The notes: a model not told the origin generated them from the sequence alone. Shown: positions 50,536 through 59,315, counted from the first letter of the stretch. The stretch is DNA of 64,000 nucleotides from Anaerostipes hominis (ex Lee et al. 2021) (GCF_002270485.1 NZ_NQOG01000008.1:1-64000); one strand, 5' to 3'. Numbers and translations are program-made.

Positions 50536-50568
50536 CATCGCGCGGTGTAAGAATGAAGCAGGTGTGAC

Positions 50569-51129
50569 ATGAGAGAGAAAACCTTATCAGATTTAATCGT
50601 AGAGCATTGTGCCCCGACTTTGGCGGGAATGAAATGCGGCAGCCTGTTTAACTACCGTTATCAGGAAAATGCGGCTGCAAGGCAGGAAATCCGCAGCTGG
50701 AATCAATGGCTGAATCCATGCGGGCTATATCTGGAAGCGCTGAAATGGAGAGAAGAGTCGGTCTTGGTTTATGTATACCGAAGAAAAGACCTGGATCAGA
50801 GACTCCGGGAGGAAGGAATTGCTGAGCTGCTTTTTGATTTCGGTTATTCCGGAACAGAGGCCGGACACTGTCTGAGCCATTTGAAAAGCAGGCTTTTGGC
50901 AGATGATTTTCCCCACGAGATTGGTGTGTTTCTGGATTACCCACTGGGGGATGTTCGGGGATTTATAGAGAACAGAGGGATGAACTGCCGGTTCTGCGGA
51001 ATGTGGAAGGTTTACTGCGATCAATGTGAGGCACTGAAATTATTTAAAAAATATAGGAAGTGTAAAGAAATCTACTGGAAATTGTATCAGCAGGGCAGGG
51101 GTATTTTGAAGATGACCGTTGCGGCATAA
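50569..51129 (+). CDS. DUF3793 family protein
   Basis: A 186-residue DUF3793 protein. VEHCAPTLAGMKCGSLFNYRY at the start, VLVYVYRRKDLDQRLREEGIAELL in the middle, and the hallmark FPHEIGVFLDYPLGDVRGFIENRGMNCRFCGMWKVYCD toward the end are typical. The family is widespread in gut Clostridia and has no known biochemistry. Three clustered cysteines near the end may bind metal. A flavodoxin and a DUF2325 protein follow on the same strand, the common three-gene cluster. An operator-like dyad lies in its promoter. Confidence 0.82.
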   Translation: MREKTLSDLIVEHCAPTLAGMKCGSLFNYRYQENAAARQEIRSWNQWLNPCGLYLEALKWREESVLVYVYRRKDLDQRLREEGIAELLFDFGYSGTEAGHCLSHLKSRLLADDFPHEIGVFLDYPLGDVRGFIENRGMNCRFCGMWKVYCDQCEALKLFKKYRKCKEIYWKLYQQGRGILKMTVAA

Positions 51130-51142
51130 GAAAGGAGTTATC

Positions 51143-51580
51143 ATGGCAAAAGTATACATAGCATTTTGGAGCGGCACAGGCAACACAGGAATTATGGCGG
51201 AGGCCATCGCAGAGGGAGTCACGGCGGCAGGCGGGACCGCGGAATTTGTGGATGTGGAATCAGTCTCTGCGGACACACTGAAAGATGCAAAAGCATTTGC
51301 ACTCGGCTGCCCTTCAATGGGAGTAGAACAGCTGGAGGAATCGGCAATGGAGCCATTTGTTGAGGAAGTAGCAGCCTTTGCTTCAGGAAAGCAGATCGCA
51401 CTTTTCGGTTCCTACGGATGGGGTGACGGAGAATGGATGCGGGACTGGACAGACCGTATGAAATCTGCAGGAGCATCTGTTGTGGGCGGAGAGGGACTGA
51501 TCGCCCATGAAACTCCGGATGACGATGCAAAAGCGGCCTGCATAAGCCTTGGGAAAACCCTGGTAAAGCTGGCCCAATAA
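51143..51580 (+). CDS. Flavodoxin
   Basis: A 145-residue flavodoxin. The FMN phosphate loop WSGTGNTGIMAEAIAEG is at residue 8. CPSMGVEQLEESAMEPFVEE and FGSYGWGDGEWMRDWTDRM are the flavin-flanking loops. It carries single electrons between cytosolic redox enzymes, often replacing ferredoxin when iron is short. ATG 51,143 follows AAAGGAG. It lies 13 bases after DUF3793 and shares its promoter. Confidence 0.92.
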   Translation: MAKVYIAFWSGTGNTGIMAEAIAEGVTAAGGTAEFVDVESVSADTLKDAKAFALGCPSMGVEQLEESAMEPFVEEVAAFASGKQIALFGSYGWGDGEWMRDWTDRMKSAGASVVGGEGLIAHETPDDDAKAACISLGKTLVKLAQ

Positions 51581-51641
51581 AAATGATAACAAGTGCGGGA
51601 GCCGGTTTGACTGGCTCCATTTTAAACAGAGGAGGCTGCTT

Positions 51642-51920
51642 ATGAGTGTTGTGATCATTGGAGGACACGACCGGATGGTCTGTCAGTATAAAAGAATCTG
51701 CAAAGAATATAACTGCAAAGCAAAAGTGTTTACTCAGATGAGTGCAAAACTGGGAAAGCAGGTGGGGAGCCCTGACTTAGTTGTTCTGTTCACCAATACA
51801 GTTTCCCATAAGATGGTGAAATGTGCCCTCTGCGAGGCGAAAAGGAGCAAGGCCAAAATCGTCCGGTCGCACAGCAGCAGTGAGGCGGCGCTGGAATCAA
51901 TCTTAGAACAGTGTTCCTGA
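51642..51920 (+). CDS. DUF2325 family protein
   Basis: A 92-residue DUF2325 protein: VVIIGGHDRMVCQYKRICKEYNCKAKVFTQMS, then DLVVLFTNTVSHKMVKCALCEAKRSKAKIVRSHSSS. The fold resembles small nucleotide- or metal-binding domains; the conserved cysteines (CQYKRIC, CALCEA) could bind iron or zinc. Function is not known. ATG 51,642 follows GGAGG. It is last in the DUF3793-flavodoxin-DUF2325 cluster, closed by a terminator. Confidence 0.85.
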   Translation: MSVVIIGGHDRMVCQYKRICKEYNCKAKVFTQMSAKLGKQVGSPDLVVLFTNTVSHKMVKCALCEAKRSKAKIVRSHSSSEAALESILEQCS

Positions 51921-51939
51921 GAAAAGGATGCAGGGAGTT

Positions 51940-51967
51940 GAAGCGGACTTATCCGCTTCTTTTTTTT
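51940..51967 (+). terminator. Rho-independent terminator after DUF2325
   Basis: GAAGCGGA-CTTA-... pairs with TCCGCTTC in a compact 8-bp hairpin followed by a run of eight T. Confidence 0.8.
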
Positions 51968-52069
51968 AATGAATCCTTACAAGAAGTATAAGTGTTATTC
52001 AGAAGTGTTATTTTGTATAATAAGGTCAGAAAGACAACCGAGTCCTATGACTGTGAGAAAGGATACAAA

Positions 52070-52282
52070 ATGACCGAGAAAAAAATGGAGGTACAGTCTC
52101 TTAAAAAGTATTATGGAAAAAAAGAAAATATAACAAAGGCCCTGGCTGGAATCAGTTTTCAGGTTGTGGACGATGAGTTTATTGGTATCATGGGAAGCAG
52201 CGGGTCGCAGCGGCCAGGGCTCTCTTGTTAAGACCGGAAATTCTGCTGGCAGACGAACCCACAGGGGCGCTTGATTCTAAAA
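52070..52282 (+). pseudogene. BceA-type ABC ATPase, central deletion
   Basis: AAAGGATAC and ATG 52,070 begin MTEKKMEVQSLKKYYGKKENITKALAGISFQV, then GIMGSSGS, the start of Walker A in bacitracin-type ABC ATPases. The sequence then jumps, changing frame, to [25 protein letters not shown] (Walker B and D-loop). Thus the catalytic centre between is missing. A histidine kinase fragment follows. In intact relatives this ATPase partners with a large FtsX-like permease and a BceRS two-component system. Confidence 0.68.
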
Positions 52283-52588
52283 ATAATGCTGTATTATGCA
52301 AGACTTAAAAATGCGTGTACGGACGATGTATTTGAAAAAGTTTCACTTCCGCATATATGCGGTGAAGTGATACTTGCAGTCAGGGACAATGGAATCGGGG
52401 TCAAGCCGTATGATCTGCCGTTTATTTTTGATAAAGGATTTACGGGAGATACAAATTAGAAGAAAAAGAATTCCACAGGAATGGGGCTTTATCTGGCAAA
52501 GCAGACGGCGGACAGCCTGGGGATACAGATCGAAATCCCGGAGGATTACACAGAAGGCTTTGAAATTGTCTTCCGGTTCTGCAAGGTT
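52283..52588 (+). pseudogene. BceS-type sensor histidine kinase, C-terminal remnant with nonsense codon
   Basis: The frame from about 52,283 reads GEVILAVRDNGIGVKPYDLPFIFDKGFTGDTN, then TAG at 52,457-52,459, then KKKNSTGMGLYLAKQTADSLGIQIEIPEDYTEGFEIVFRF. These are the N and G boxes (DNGIG, GMGLYLAKQ) of BceS/intramembrane-sensing kinases. The premature stop is in frame, and the membrane and His-phosphorylation domains are missing. It was the sensor part of a peptide-antibiotic detoxification unit together with the ABC ATPase remnant just upstream. Confidence 0.7.
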
Positions 52589-53434
52589 TTAACGCCAAAA
52601 ATTTCTATACTGAAACGGTGTCATATCGGTATTTTTCCGAAAAGCCATAATAAAATGGGATGGATTGGAAAAGCCGCATTCAAGCCCGATCTCCTCGATA
52701 CTCAGGGAGGTTGTGGTCAGCAATTTTTTTGAGCAGCGAAGTCTCTGTGTTAAGAGATATTTGTGAGGCGTCAATCCATAAATTTCTTTAAATTTTCTCA
52801 AATAATAATAATGGCTGAGTCCTGCCATGTCTGCAAGAACTTCCAGAGAGATATCTTTCTCGTCTAAATGCCCCTTCATGTATTCTGCAGTCTTTTCAAT
52901 AGAAAGCTCCAGATCACTTTTTTTCTTTTCTCTGGATGTGATGGCCAGTAAAGCCAGCAGTCTGTGCAGATAGACGGAAGCTACATGAGGAGAAGGTTCC
53001 GTCTTGTCATACAGCATCAGGATCCGTTCACAGCAATGTTCAATCTCAGGAATAAGATCGGCAGAGCTGATGACAAATCCCTGCTGATTCAACAGCATAT
53101 CCGTATAAGCATGGCTGGTGTTGCCTTTAAAATGAAACCATCTCATGCGCAGATGATCCCCGCTGGCGTAGTAGCGGTGTGGTCTTCTGCAGTCTAAAAG
53201 TATGATCATTCCAGAATGTGCTGTTTTAGTCTCACCTTCGTATTCTATTGTAAGTGAGCCTGAATCTACCAGAATAATCTGGTTTACATCCAGCGAATTT
53301 CTGCTCAAAGAGTATTCTCCGTCACAGTGATAGATCCCTCCGTGAGGCGAATAAAACAGATAGTCTGCCGTAAACGGGTCAGGTTCATAATAGTAGCGTT
53401 CTGAGTCTTTCAGTACACCGTTCTCTCCAATCAT
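52589..53434 (-). CDS. AraC family regulator of the cyclitol/sugar operon
   Basis: A 281-residue AraC/XylS regulator. The N-terminal cupin-like ligand domain has IILVDSGSLTIEYEGETKTAHSGMIILLDCRRPHRYYASGD. The C-terminal double HTH is SLEVLADMAGLSHYYYLRKFKEIYGLTPHKYL and IEEIGLECGFSNPSHFIMAFRKNTDMTPFQYR. ATG 53,434 is chosen for its AAGGAGA. It is transcribed away from the oxidoreductase operon starting at 53,668 and is probably its activator by the usual divergent layout. The ligand is likely a cyclitol or rare sugar. Confidence 0.85.
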   Translation of the reverse strand: MIGENGVLKDSERYYYEPDPFTADYLFYSPHGGIYHCDGEYSLSRNSLDVNQIILVDSGSLTIEYEGETKTAHSGMIILLDCRRPHRYYASGDHLRMRWFHFKGNTSHAYTDMLLNQQGFVISSADLIPEIEHCCERILMLYDKTEPSPHVASVYLHRLLALLAITSREKKKSDLELSIEKTAEYMKGHLDEKDISLEVLADMAGLSHYYYLRKFKEIYGLTPHKYLLTQRLRCSKKLLTTTSLSIEEIGLECGFSNPSHFIMAFRKNTDMTPFQYRNFWR

Positions 53435-53667
53435 CGATTTCTCCTTAAAGAGCAATTTTTTATTATTTTCTGACAATCCTGCATAGTGATTTATTGTACA
53501 GATTATTGTACGATACAACATGTAAAGAGTCAAACATGATTTTGCCGGCATGTTTTATCATAATCAAGGAGTGGTGCAGCAGGAGCTGTACTGCGCTGGT
53601 CTCTTGCAGAAAAAGACAATATATTATTATGAATGGGAACACAATCTTATGTTAGGAGGATCTGAAA

Positions 53668-54792
53668 ATGAAAGGAATTCGTATTGGTTTAATCGGAGCA
53701 GGATGGATGGGAAAGGCACATACAACTGCATTCCACAGCGCAAAAATGATATTCGGAGATGATGTGCCGGTGTTTGAGATGATTTCTGATGTGAATGAGG
53801 AACAAGTAAAGAACATGGCTGAGTCCTTAGGTTACAACCGTTATACAACAGACTGGACGGACATCGTAAAAGATCCGGACATTGATCTGGTAGATGTGGC
53901 TACACCCAACAGCATGCACTTTGAAATGGTGAAGGCTGCCCTGGAAAACGGAAAGCATGTCTTCTGTGAGAAACCGCTGTCCCTGTCCGGAGAGCAGTCA
54001 CAGATTCTTGCGGACTTGGCAGCAGAAAAGAATGTGGTAAATTACTGTGGATTTTCAAATCTTATGAATCCTGCCAATCAATATGTAAAGGATTTAGTGC
54101 AGAGCGGCAGACTGGGTAAGATCATGAGGATTCATGCAACTTATGATCAGGATATGCTGTTAGATCCGGAACAGCCGATCACCTGGAGACATGTAAATAA
54201 ATTTGCCGGATCCGGTGCGTTGGGAGATCTGGCAAGCCATTTGCTTTCTGTATCCCAGATGATCTTAGGCGATATTGAAGAGGTGAATGCTGTGAACTCT
54301 ATTGTCATACCAGAACGGCCGCTTCCGGGCAAAAACGAAATGGCCACGGTGGAAAATGATGATTTGATCACCTTCCTTGTAAAATACAAAAATGGGGCCA
54401 TCGGAGATATTTCTGCATCCCGGGTTGCCACAGGCAGAAAGAATTACTTCTATTATGAGATCCAGGGAACCGAAGGGACTGTGGTTTATGATTTGGAGAG
54501 AATGTGTGAAGTTCAGGTTTATTTTAAGGCGGATGCAGATAAGGACAACGGGCGTGACTGCGGTTTCCGCACAGTTCTTTTAAATCCGGAGCACAAGGGA
54601 TTCAAATACTTCCAGCCGGCAGGAGGGATCGCCATAGCCTTTGATGATATGAAGACCCTGCAGGCACATGAGCTGATGCAGGCCATGAACGGGGGCAGCT
54701 ATGAGGGGAGTTTTGCCATGGGGGCAAAAGTGGACGGAGTCATAAGCGCTGTTCTGAAATCCGTAAAGAGCAGACAGTGGGAATCATGCTAA
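53668..54792 (+). CDS. Gfo/Idh/MocA-family oxidoreductase (374 aa)
   Basis: A 374-residue Gfo/Idh/MocA dehydrogenase. The Rossmann motif GLIGAGWMGKAHTTAF is at residue 8, then CEKPLSLSGEQ, the EKP lysine motif, and a C-terminal alpha/beta substrate domain (GSGALGDLASHLLSVSQMILGDIEEVN). NAD(P)-dependent oxidation of an inositol or sugar at one hydroxyl is expected. ATG 53,668 follows AGGAGG. It is the first gene in a five-gene operon with iolE-like, another Gfo, a Zn-ADH and a GPH transporter. Confidence 0.88.
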   Translation: MKGIRIGLIGAGWMGKAHTTAFHSAKMIFGDDVPVFEMISDVNEEQVKNMAESLGYNRYTTDWTDIVKDPDIDLVDVATPNSMHFEMVKAALENGKHVFCEKPLSLSGEQSQILADLAAEKNVVNYCGFSNLMNPANQYVKDLVQSGRLGKIMRIHATYDQDMLLDPEQPITWRHVNKFAGSGALGDLASHLLSVSQMILGDIEEVNAVNSIVIPERPLPGKNEMATVENDDLITFLVKYKNGAIGDISASRVATGRKNYFYYEIQGTEGTVVYDLERMCEVQVYFKADADKDNGRDCGFRTVLLNPEHKGFKYFQPAGGIAIAFDDMKTLQAHELMQAMNGGSYEGSFAMGAKVDGVISAVLKSVKSRQWESC

Positions 54793-54804
54793 AGGAGGAG
54801 AAAC

Positions 54805-55698
54805 ATGAAGTTTCAAAATGTTAAATTAGGAATCGCACCGATCGGGTGGACAAACGACGATATGCCTCAGTTAGGGGGAGACCTGTCCTTTGAGCAGATG
54901 GTCTCCGAGGCTTCCCTGGCAGGCTTTCAGGGCACTGAAGTGGGAGGAAAGTTTCCAACCGATCCAAAAGCACTCAACAAGGCTTTAAAACTGAGAAATA
55001 TGGAGATCGCCAGCCAGTGGTTTTCTTCCTTTCTCTGCTCTGAACCTTACGAAAAAAATGAAAAAGCATTTATCAAACAGCTGGACTTTCTGGAGGCAGT
55101 GGGGGCATCCCGCATCAATGTCTGCGAACTGACAAGATGTCTGTTTGCGGAGGAGACCTCTATGTTTGGTGACAACAAGCCGGAGGCCACAGAACAGGAG
55201 TGGGAGCTGCTGTGCCAGGGACTTGACAGGTTGGGAAGGATTGCCACAGACCGTGGGTTTAAACTATGCTTTCACCATCATATGGCTACGGTGGTACAGA
55301 CTACAGCAGAGACAAAACGGCTGATGGACCATACAAATCCCCGTTATGTATTTCTCTGCTATGATACCGGGCATTTCACGTTCTCGGATGAGGATCCGGT
55401 GGAAGCTGCCCGGATGTTCGGTGACAGGATCGGACATGTGCACCTGAAAGATATCCGCAGGGATAAAATGAAACAGGCATATGACGAAGGCTTCAAGTTC
55501 AGGAAAGCAGTGCTGGAAGGATGCTTTACGATTCCGGGGGACGGATGTGTGGATTATGACGGTGTGTTTTCGGAACTTCATAAGGCGGGTTACGAGGGCT
55601 GGTTCATCGTTGAGGCAGAGCAGGATCCGGCAAAGGCAAATCCATTTGAATATGCAGTCATGGCAAGAAACTATATCAGGGAGAAGACCGGTCTGTAA
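54805..55698 (+). CDS. Myo-inosose-2 dehydratase-like (IolE) sugar epimerase/isomerase fold
   Basis: A 297-residue xylose-isomerase-like TIM barrel, closest by sight to IolE (2-keto-myo-inositol dehydratase): GIAPIGWTNDDMPQLGG at the N-terminus, GFQGTEVGGKFP, NMEIASQWFSSFL. Metal ligands are likely the Glu in WFIVEAEQD, the His in YDTGHF and the Glu/His in GHVHLKDI. A Gfo gene is on each side. It could dehydrate a keto-inositol. The other iol genes (iolB, iolC, iolD) are not in this window. Confidence 0.78.
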   Translation: MKFQNVKLGIAPIGWTNDDMPQLGGDLSFEQMVSEASLAGFQGTEVGGKFPTDPKALNKALKLRNMEIASQWFSSFLCSEPYEKNEKAFIKQLDFLEAVGASRINVCELTRCLFAEETSMFGDNKPEATEQEWELLCQGLDRLGRIATDRGFKLCFHHHMATVVQTTAETKRLMDHTNPRYVFLCYDTGHFTFSDEDPVEAARMFGDRIGHVHLKDIRRDKMKQAYDEGFKFRKAVLEGCFTIPGDGCVDYDGVFSELHKAGYEGWFIVEAEQDPAKANPFEYAVMARNYIREKTGL

Positions 55699-55713
55699 GG
55701 AGGACAAAAAGTT

Positions 55714-56718
55714 ATGAGAAAGATCAAGTTTGGAATTATAGGAATTGGAAATATGGGATGTATGCGTATCCGAAATCTTCACTGCCGTATTCCGCAGTCA
55801 GAAGTCATCGCCGTATGTGGTAGGAGGGAGGCGCAGGTGAAAGCGGTCCAGGAGGAATTCGGCATTCCTTATGGCTACACAGACTATGACGAGATGCTTC
55901 AAAATCCGGAAATCGATGCGGTTTTGATCGCCACAGGAGCAGACGCCCACAAGGATCAGGTTGTGGCTGCCTGCAAGGCAAAGAAGCATATCTTTTGTGA
56001 AAAGCCGCTGGCGAAAAAGGTAGAGGACTGTCTGGCCATTGAAGAGGCAGTAAAACAAAATTCAGAAAAGTGTTTTACCGTGGGATTTATGAGGAGATTT
56101 GATCCCTCCTATGCAGAGGCAAAGAAAAAGATCAAAAACGGTGAGATCGGGACACCGATCTTATTTAAGGGGGTCAGCCTGGATCCGTCTACGGTGCTGG
56201 ACGCTCATCTGGAGGGTGTGAAAAAAGGAATTTATGTACCGTGGTTTATTGAGATGGGCAGTCATGATACAGATCTTGCACGGTGGTTCCTCGACGGAGA
56301 TCCCGAGGACTGCCATGCCTTTGGCGGTGCCTATGTGTGCAAAGGGCTGGAAGAATACGATGACTATGACAATGGATTTTCTCTGACCAGAATGGACAAT
56401 GGGACAACTGCATACATTCAGGTGGGAAGAACTGCGACCTGCAGCCATGTGGAATCTGAGATTGTGGGCACAAAAGGCACCATCCGCATAAACAGCGTGC
56501 CGAGGAAAAACTATGTGTCTGCCTTTACAGAGAAAGGCTATGTGGAGGAATGCCAGGAAGACTTTATGAACCGCTGGGGAGATGCATTCTATAATGAACT
56601 TGAGAACTTTGTGGACTGTGTAGAGAACGGACGCAGCCCGGAGATTACGGCCCATGACGGTACGATGAGCCTTAAGTTCTGCCAGAAACTGCATCAGGCA
56701 TATTTGGATGAAAAATAA
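55714..56718 (+). CDS. Gfo/Idh/MocA-family oxidoreductase (334 aa), inositol dehydrogenase-like
   Basis: A 334-residue Gfo/Idh/MocA dehydrogenase: GIIGIGNMGCMRIRNL (Rossmann), CEKPLAKKVEDCLAIE (EKP), then FMRRFDPSYAEAKKKIKNGEIGTP and EMGSHDTDLARWFLDG, which holds the Asp-His pair typical of myo-inositol/scyllo-inositol dehydrogenases (IolG-like). It oxidises a cyclitol hydroxyl with NAD. ATG 55,714 follows AAGGAGG, 15 bases after the iolE-like gene. Substrate assignment among inositol isomers is by family resemblance only. Confidence 0.85.
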   Translation: MRKIKFGIIGIGNMGCMRIRNLHCRIPQSEVIAVCGRREAQVKAVQEEFGIPYGYTDYDEMLQNPEIDAVLIATGADAHKDQVVAACKAKKHIFCEKPLAKKVEDCLAIEEAVKQNSEKCFTVGFMRRFDPSYAEAKKKIKNGEIGTPILFKGVSLDPSTVLDAHLEGVKKGIYVPWFIEMGSHDTDLARWFLDGDPEDCHAFGGAYVCKGLEEYDDYDNGFSLTRMDNGTTAYIQVGRTATCSHVESEIVGTKGTIRINSVPRKNYVSAFTEKGYVEECQEDFMNRWGDAFYNELENFVDCVENGRSPEITAHDGTMSLKFCQKLHQAYLDEK

Positions 56719-56742
56719 CCGAAAATCTGGAAGGAGAAGAAG

Positions 56743-57780
56743 ATGAGTGATAAAATGAATGCAATCGTATTTAAAGATTTAGGAGAATTTGAATATACAC
56801 AGAGACCGGTACCCCAGGTTTCCCATGGAGACGATGTACAGATCAGGATCCTGGCCGCCAGCATCTGCGGTACAGATGTACATATTTTGCGCAATCCGCC
56901 CGGAATCAAGGCAAATAGGGGGATCATCCTTGGACACGAATGTGTGGGTGAGGTTACAGAGATCGGCAGTGATGTGATCGATTTAAAAGTGGGCGACCAC
57001 ATTATTCTGGACAACAATGTGCCGTGCGGAGTCTGCACACCGTGCCAGACAGGAAATAGTAATCTGTGTACGCATATGGGATCCATGGGTGTTCATAAAG
57101 ATGGAGTCTTCGCCCAGTATGCCGTAGCCCCTGAAAGGCAAATGGTGCGGATTCCAAAAGAGATCCCGTTAGAGCAGGCAATTTTTGCAGAACCGCTGAA
57201 CTGTGTCATGGGCGCAGTGAAAAAGCTGAAGGTGATGCCGGGTGATACAGCATTGGTGCTGGGAGGCGGACCGATCGGATTATATTTTACGACATTGCTG
57301 AAAGCCTGCGGAGCGGGAAAGGTTCTTGTATCCGAGGTATCGGATTTCCGCACGGAGTATGCGAAAGCCCAGGGGGCGGACCGTGTGATCAATCCTGCGA
57401 AAGAGGATTTAAAGACAGAGGTGCTGAGTGAGACAGAAGGAACCGGGGCAGATATCGTTATAGACGCAGTGGGAATTCTGATCAACGATGCGCTCTCAGC
57501 AGTCAAAAGCGGAGGAAGCATTCTGCTCTTTGGACAGAACGGGGCCGCAAGACAGGAAATCTGCCAGAATGATATTACGGCCAGGGGACTCACAGTTTAT
57601 GGCAACTTTATTGGAAATTACACTCTGAAAAATGTGGCGAATCTTTTGTCCAGCAGAAAAGTAGACTTTGTCAATATGATCACCCATAAGCTTCCTCTTG
57701 AAGATTTCGAGACAGGGCTGAAAGCCATGCAAAAAGGGGAAGCATTGGAAGTGGTCCTGGACCCGTTTGCCAACGCATAA
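56743..57780 (+). CDS. Zinc-dependent MDR alcohol/polyol dehydrogenase
   Basis: A 345-residue medium-chain dehydrogenase. Catalytic zinc: Cys in SICGTDVH, GHE in ILGHECVGE, and Glu in FAEPLNC. Structural zinc cysteines: CGVCTPCQTGNSNLC. NAD motif GGGPIGLYF. It belongs to the sorbitol/threonine dehydrogenase-like group. It probably oxidises or reduces a polyol or inositol-derived ketone. ATG 56,743 follows AAGGAG. Operon position between Gfo and the transporter supports a catabolic role. Confidence 0.88.
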   Translation: MSDKMNAIVFKDLGEFEYTQRPVPQVSHGDDVQIRILAASICGTDVHILRNPPGIKANRGIILGHECVGEVTEIGSDVIDLKVGDHIILDNNVPCGVCTPCQTGNSNLCTHMGSMGVHKDGVFAQYAVAPERQMVRIPKEIPLEQAIFAEPLNCVMGAVKKLKVMPGDTALVLGGGPIGLYFTTLLKACGAGKVLVSEVSDFRTEYAKAQGADRVINPAKEDLKTEVLSETEGTGADIVIDAVGILINDALSAVKSGGSILLFGQNGAARQEICQNDITARGLTVYGNFIGNYTLKNVANLLSSRKVDFVNMITHKLPLEDFETGLKAMQKGEALEVVLDPFANA

Positions 57781-57817
57781 GCCAGCGTATAAGAATAAAC
57801 GTTTATGGAGGAAATAT

Positions 57818-59215
57818 ATGGATAAACAGACGAGGGAAATTGACAATAGTTTTAAAAGGATCCCCTGGAGAGTGCGCTTTGCCTACGGTTCCGGCGATGT
57901 GGCAATCAATGTGGTTTATGGAATGATTGGAAGCCTGCTGACGATATTTTATACGGATTATGTGGGTGTCTCAGTGGCGGCCATCGGTGTGGTAATGCTG
58001 GTCTCAAGGCTTTTTGACGGATGCTCCGATATCATTATGGGTTTTGTTGTGGAGCGAACACACTCAAAATGGGGAAAATCAAGGCCGTGGGTGCTGTGGA
58101 TGGCGCTGCCGTACTCTGTCTCCGTGGTGCTTTTGTTCACCGTGCCCATGACTACAGATCTTTTGCAGCTGGTATACATTTTTATCACGTATAACCTTTG
58201 CAACACCGTATGCTTCACCATGCTGAGTCTGCCTTATGGAAGCCTGTCCGCCATGATGACCAGAAATTCCACAGAACGTGATATGCTGAGCATTGTAAGA
58301 ATGGGGATGTCCCCATTCGGTCGGATCATGGCAGTGGGCTGCTCGCTTCCGCTGGTAAAGATTATGGGAAATGACCAGGCAGCCTGGATCAAAACAATTT
58401 CCATCTGGGCGGTGATCGCGCTGATCCTGCTGCTGATCTGCTTTATCAACTGTAAGGAAAATGTCCATATACCGGCGGCGGAAGAAAAAAAAGATAAGCA
58501 GCCTGTCCTGAAATCTATGAAGTATTTACTCACAAACCAGTATTTTTGGGCGGTGCTGATTCTGTGGATGATGCAGAATGTTATTTACAGCCTGACGGGG
58601 ACCATTCTCCCTTATTACTGCAAATATATACTTTATAATGACAGCTGGATGTACAGTGTGCTGTATTTCACAGAGACACTGGTGCTCATGGGAGCGACCT
58701 GTATCTGTCCCCTTCTTCTCAGAAAATTTGGCAAGAGGAATATGTCTCTTTTTGGGGCTGTCCTTGCTCTGGCAGGACAGCTGGTATTCTTCATGGATCC
58801 GGAAAGCTTTTCGTGGCTTTTGTTCAGCTGTGTGATCCGGGCTGTCTGCCTGGCGCCGTTAAATTCTATTATTTTTGGAATGCTGGGTGATGTGGTGGAA
58901 TTCGGACAGTGGAAACATCACGTGCGTCAGGAAAGCCTGATCTTTGCATGTGGTTCTGTGGGGACAAAGATCGGAAACGGGCTTGCAGCAGCAGCCATGA
59001 CAAGTCTCCTGGGAATGTCTGGTTACATAAGTTCAGCTGCAGGCAGTACTGTCCAGCCGGGTTCTGCCCTGGCAATGATTATGAACATTTATAAGTTCGG
59101 TCCTGTTCTTGTGTGGGTGATCGTCATCGCAGTACTGTTTCTCTATAAGCTGGACAAACGATATGATACCATTATGTCGGACCTGGAAAAAAGGGAAAGG
59201 CAGGGGGAATTATAG
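57818..59215 (+). CDS. GPH-family (MFS) sugar:cation symporter
   Basis: A 465-residue GPH symporter (melibiose/xyloside type) with twelve membrane segments. FAYGSGDVAINVVYGMIGSLLTIFYTDYVG and RLFDGCSDIIMGFVVERTHSKWGKSRPWVLW contain the conserved cation-site aspartates (DxxD-like in SRLFDGCSD). It imports sugars or cyclitols with Na+ or H+. ATG 57,818 follows TGGAGG. It is the last gene of the operon, so the transported compound is presumably the substrate of the two Gfo proteins and the ADH. Confidence 0.88.
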   Translation: MDKQTREIDNSFKRIPWRVRFAYGSGDVAINVVYGMIGSLLTIFYTDYVGVSVAAIGVVMLVSRLFDGCSDIIMGFVVERTHSKWGKSRPWVLWMALPYSVSVVLLFTVPMTTDLLQLVYIFITYNLCNTVCFTMLSLPYGSLSAMMTRNSTERDMLSIVRMGMSPFGRIMAVGCSLPLVKIMGNDQAAWIKTISIWAVIALILLLICFINCKENVHIPAAEEKKDKQPVLKSMKYLLTNQYFWAVLILWMMQNVIYSLTGTILPYYCKYILYNDSWMYSVLYFTETLVLMGATCICPLLLRKFGKRNMSLFGAVLALAGQLVFFMDPESFSWLLFSCVIRAVCLAPLNSIIFGMLGDVVEFGQWKHHVRQESLIFACGSVGTKIGNGLAAAAMTSLLGMSGYISSAAGSTVQPGSALAMIMNIYKFGPVLVWVIVIAVLFLYKLDKRYDTIMSDLEKRERQGEL

Positions 59216-59260
59216 TAGATTTATAAAAATCGGCGCGCTGTCCATAGCAGGCATGGCCAT

Positions 59261-59315
59261 AAAAAACAAGGGTCCTTGCAGCTGAGATATATACTCCCAA
59301 CTGCAAGGACCCTTG
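59261..59315 (-). terminator. Terminator of htpG
   Basis: CAAGGGTCCTTGCAG and CTGCAAGGACCCTTG are perfect 15-bp arms with a 19-base loop. On the minus strand the hairpin is followed by TTTTTT, so it ends htpG. It may also slow the converging symporter transcript. Confidence 0.82.
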
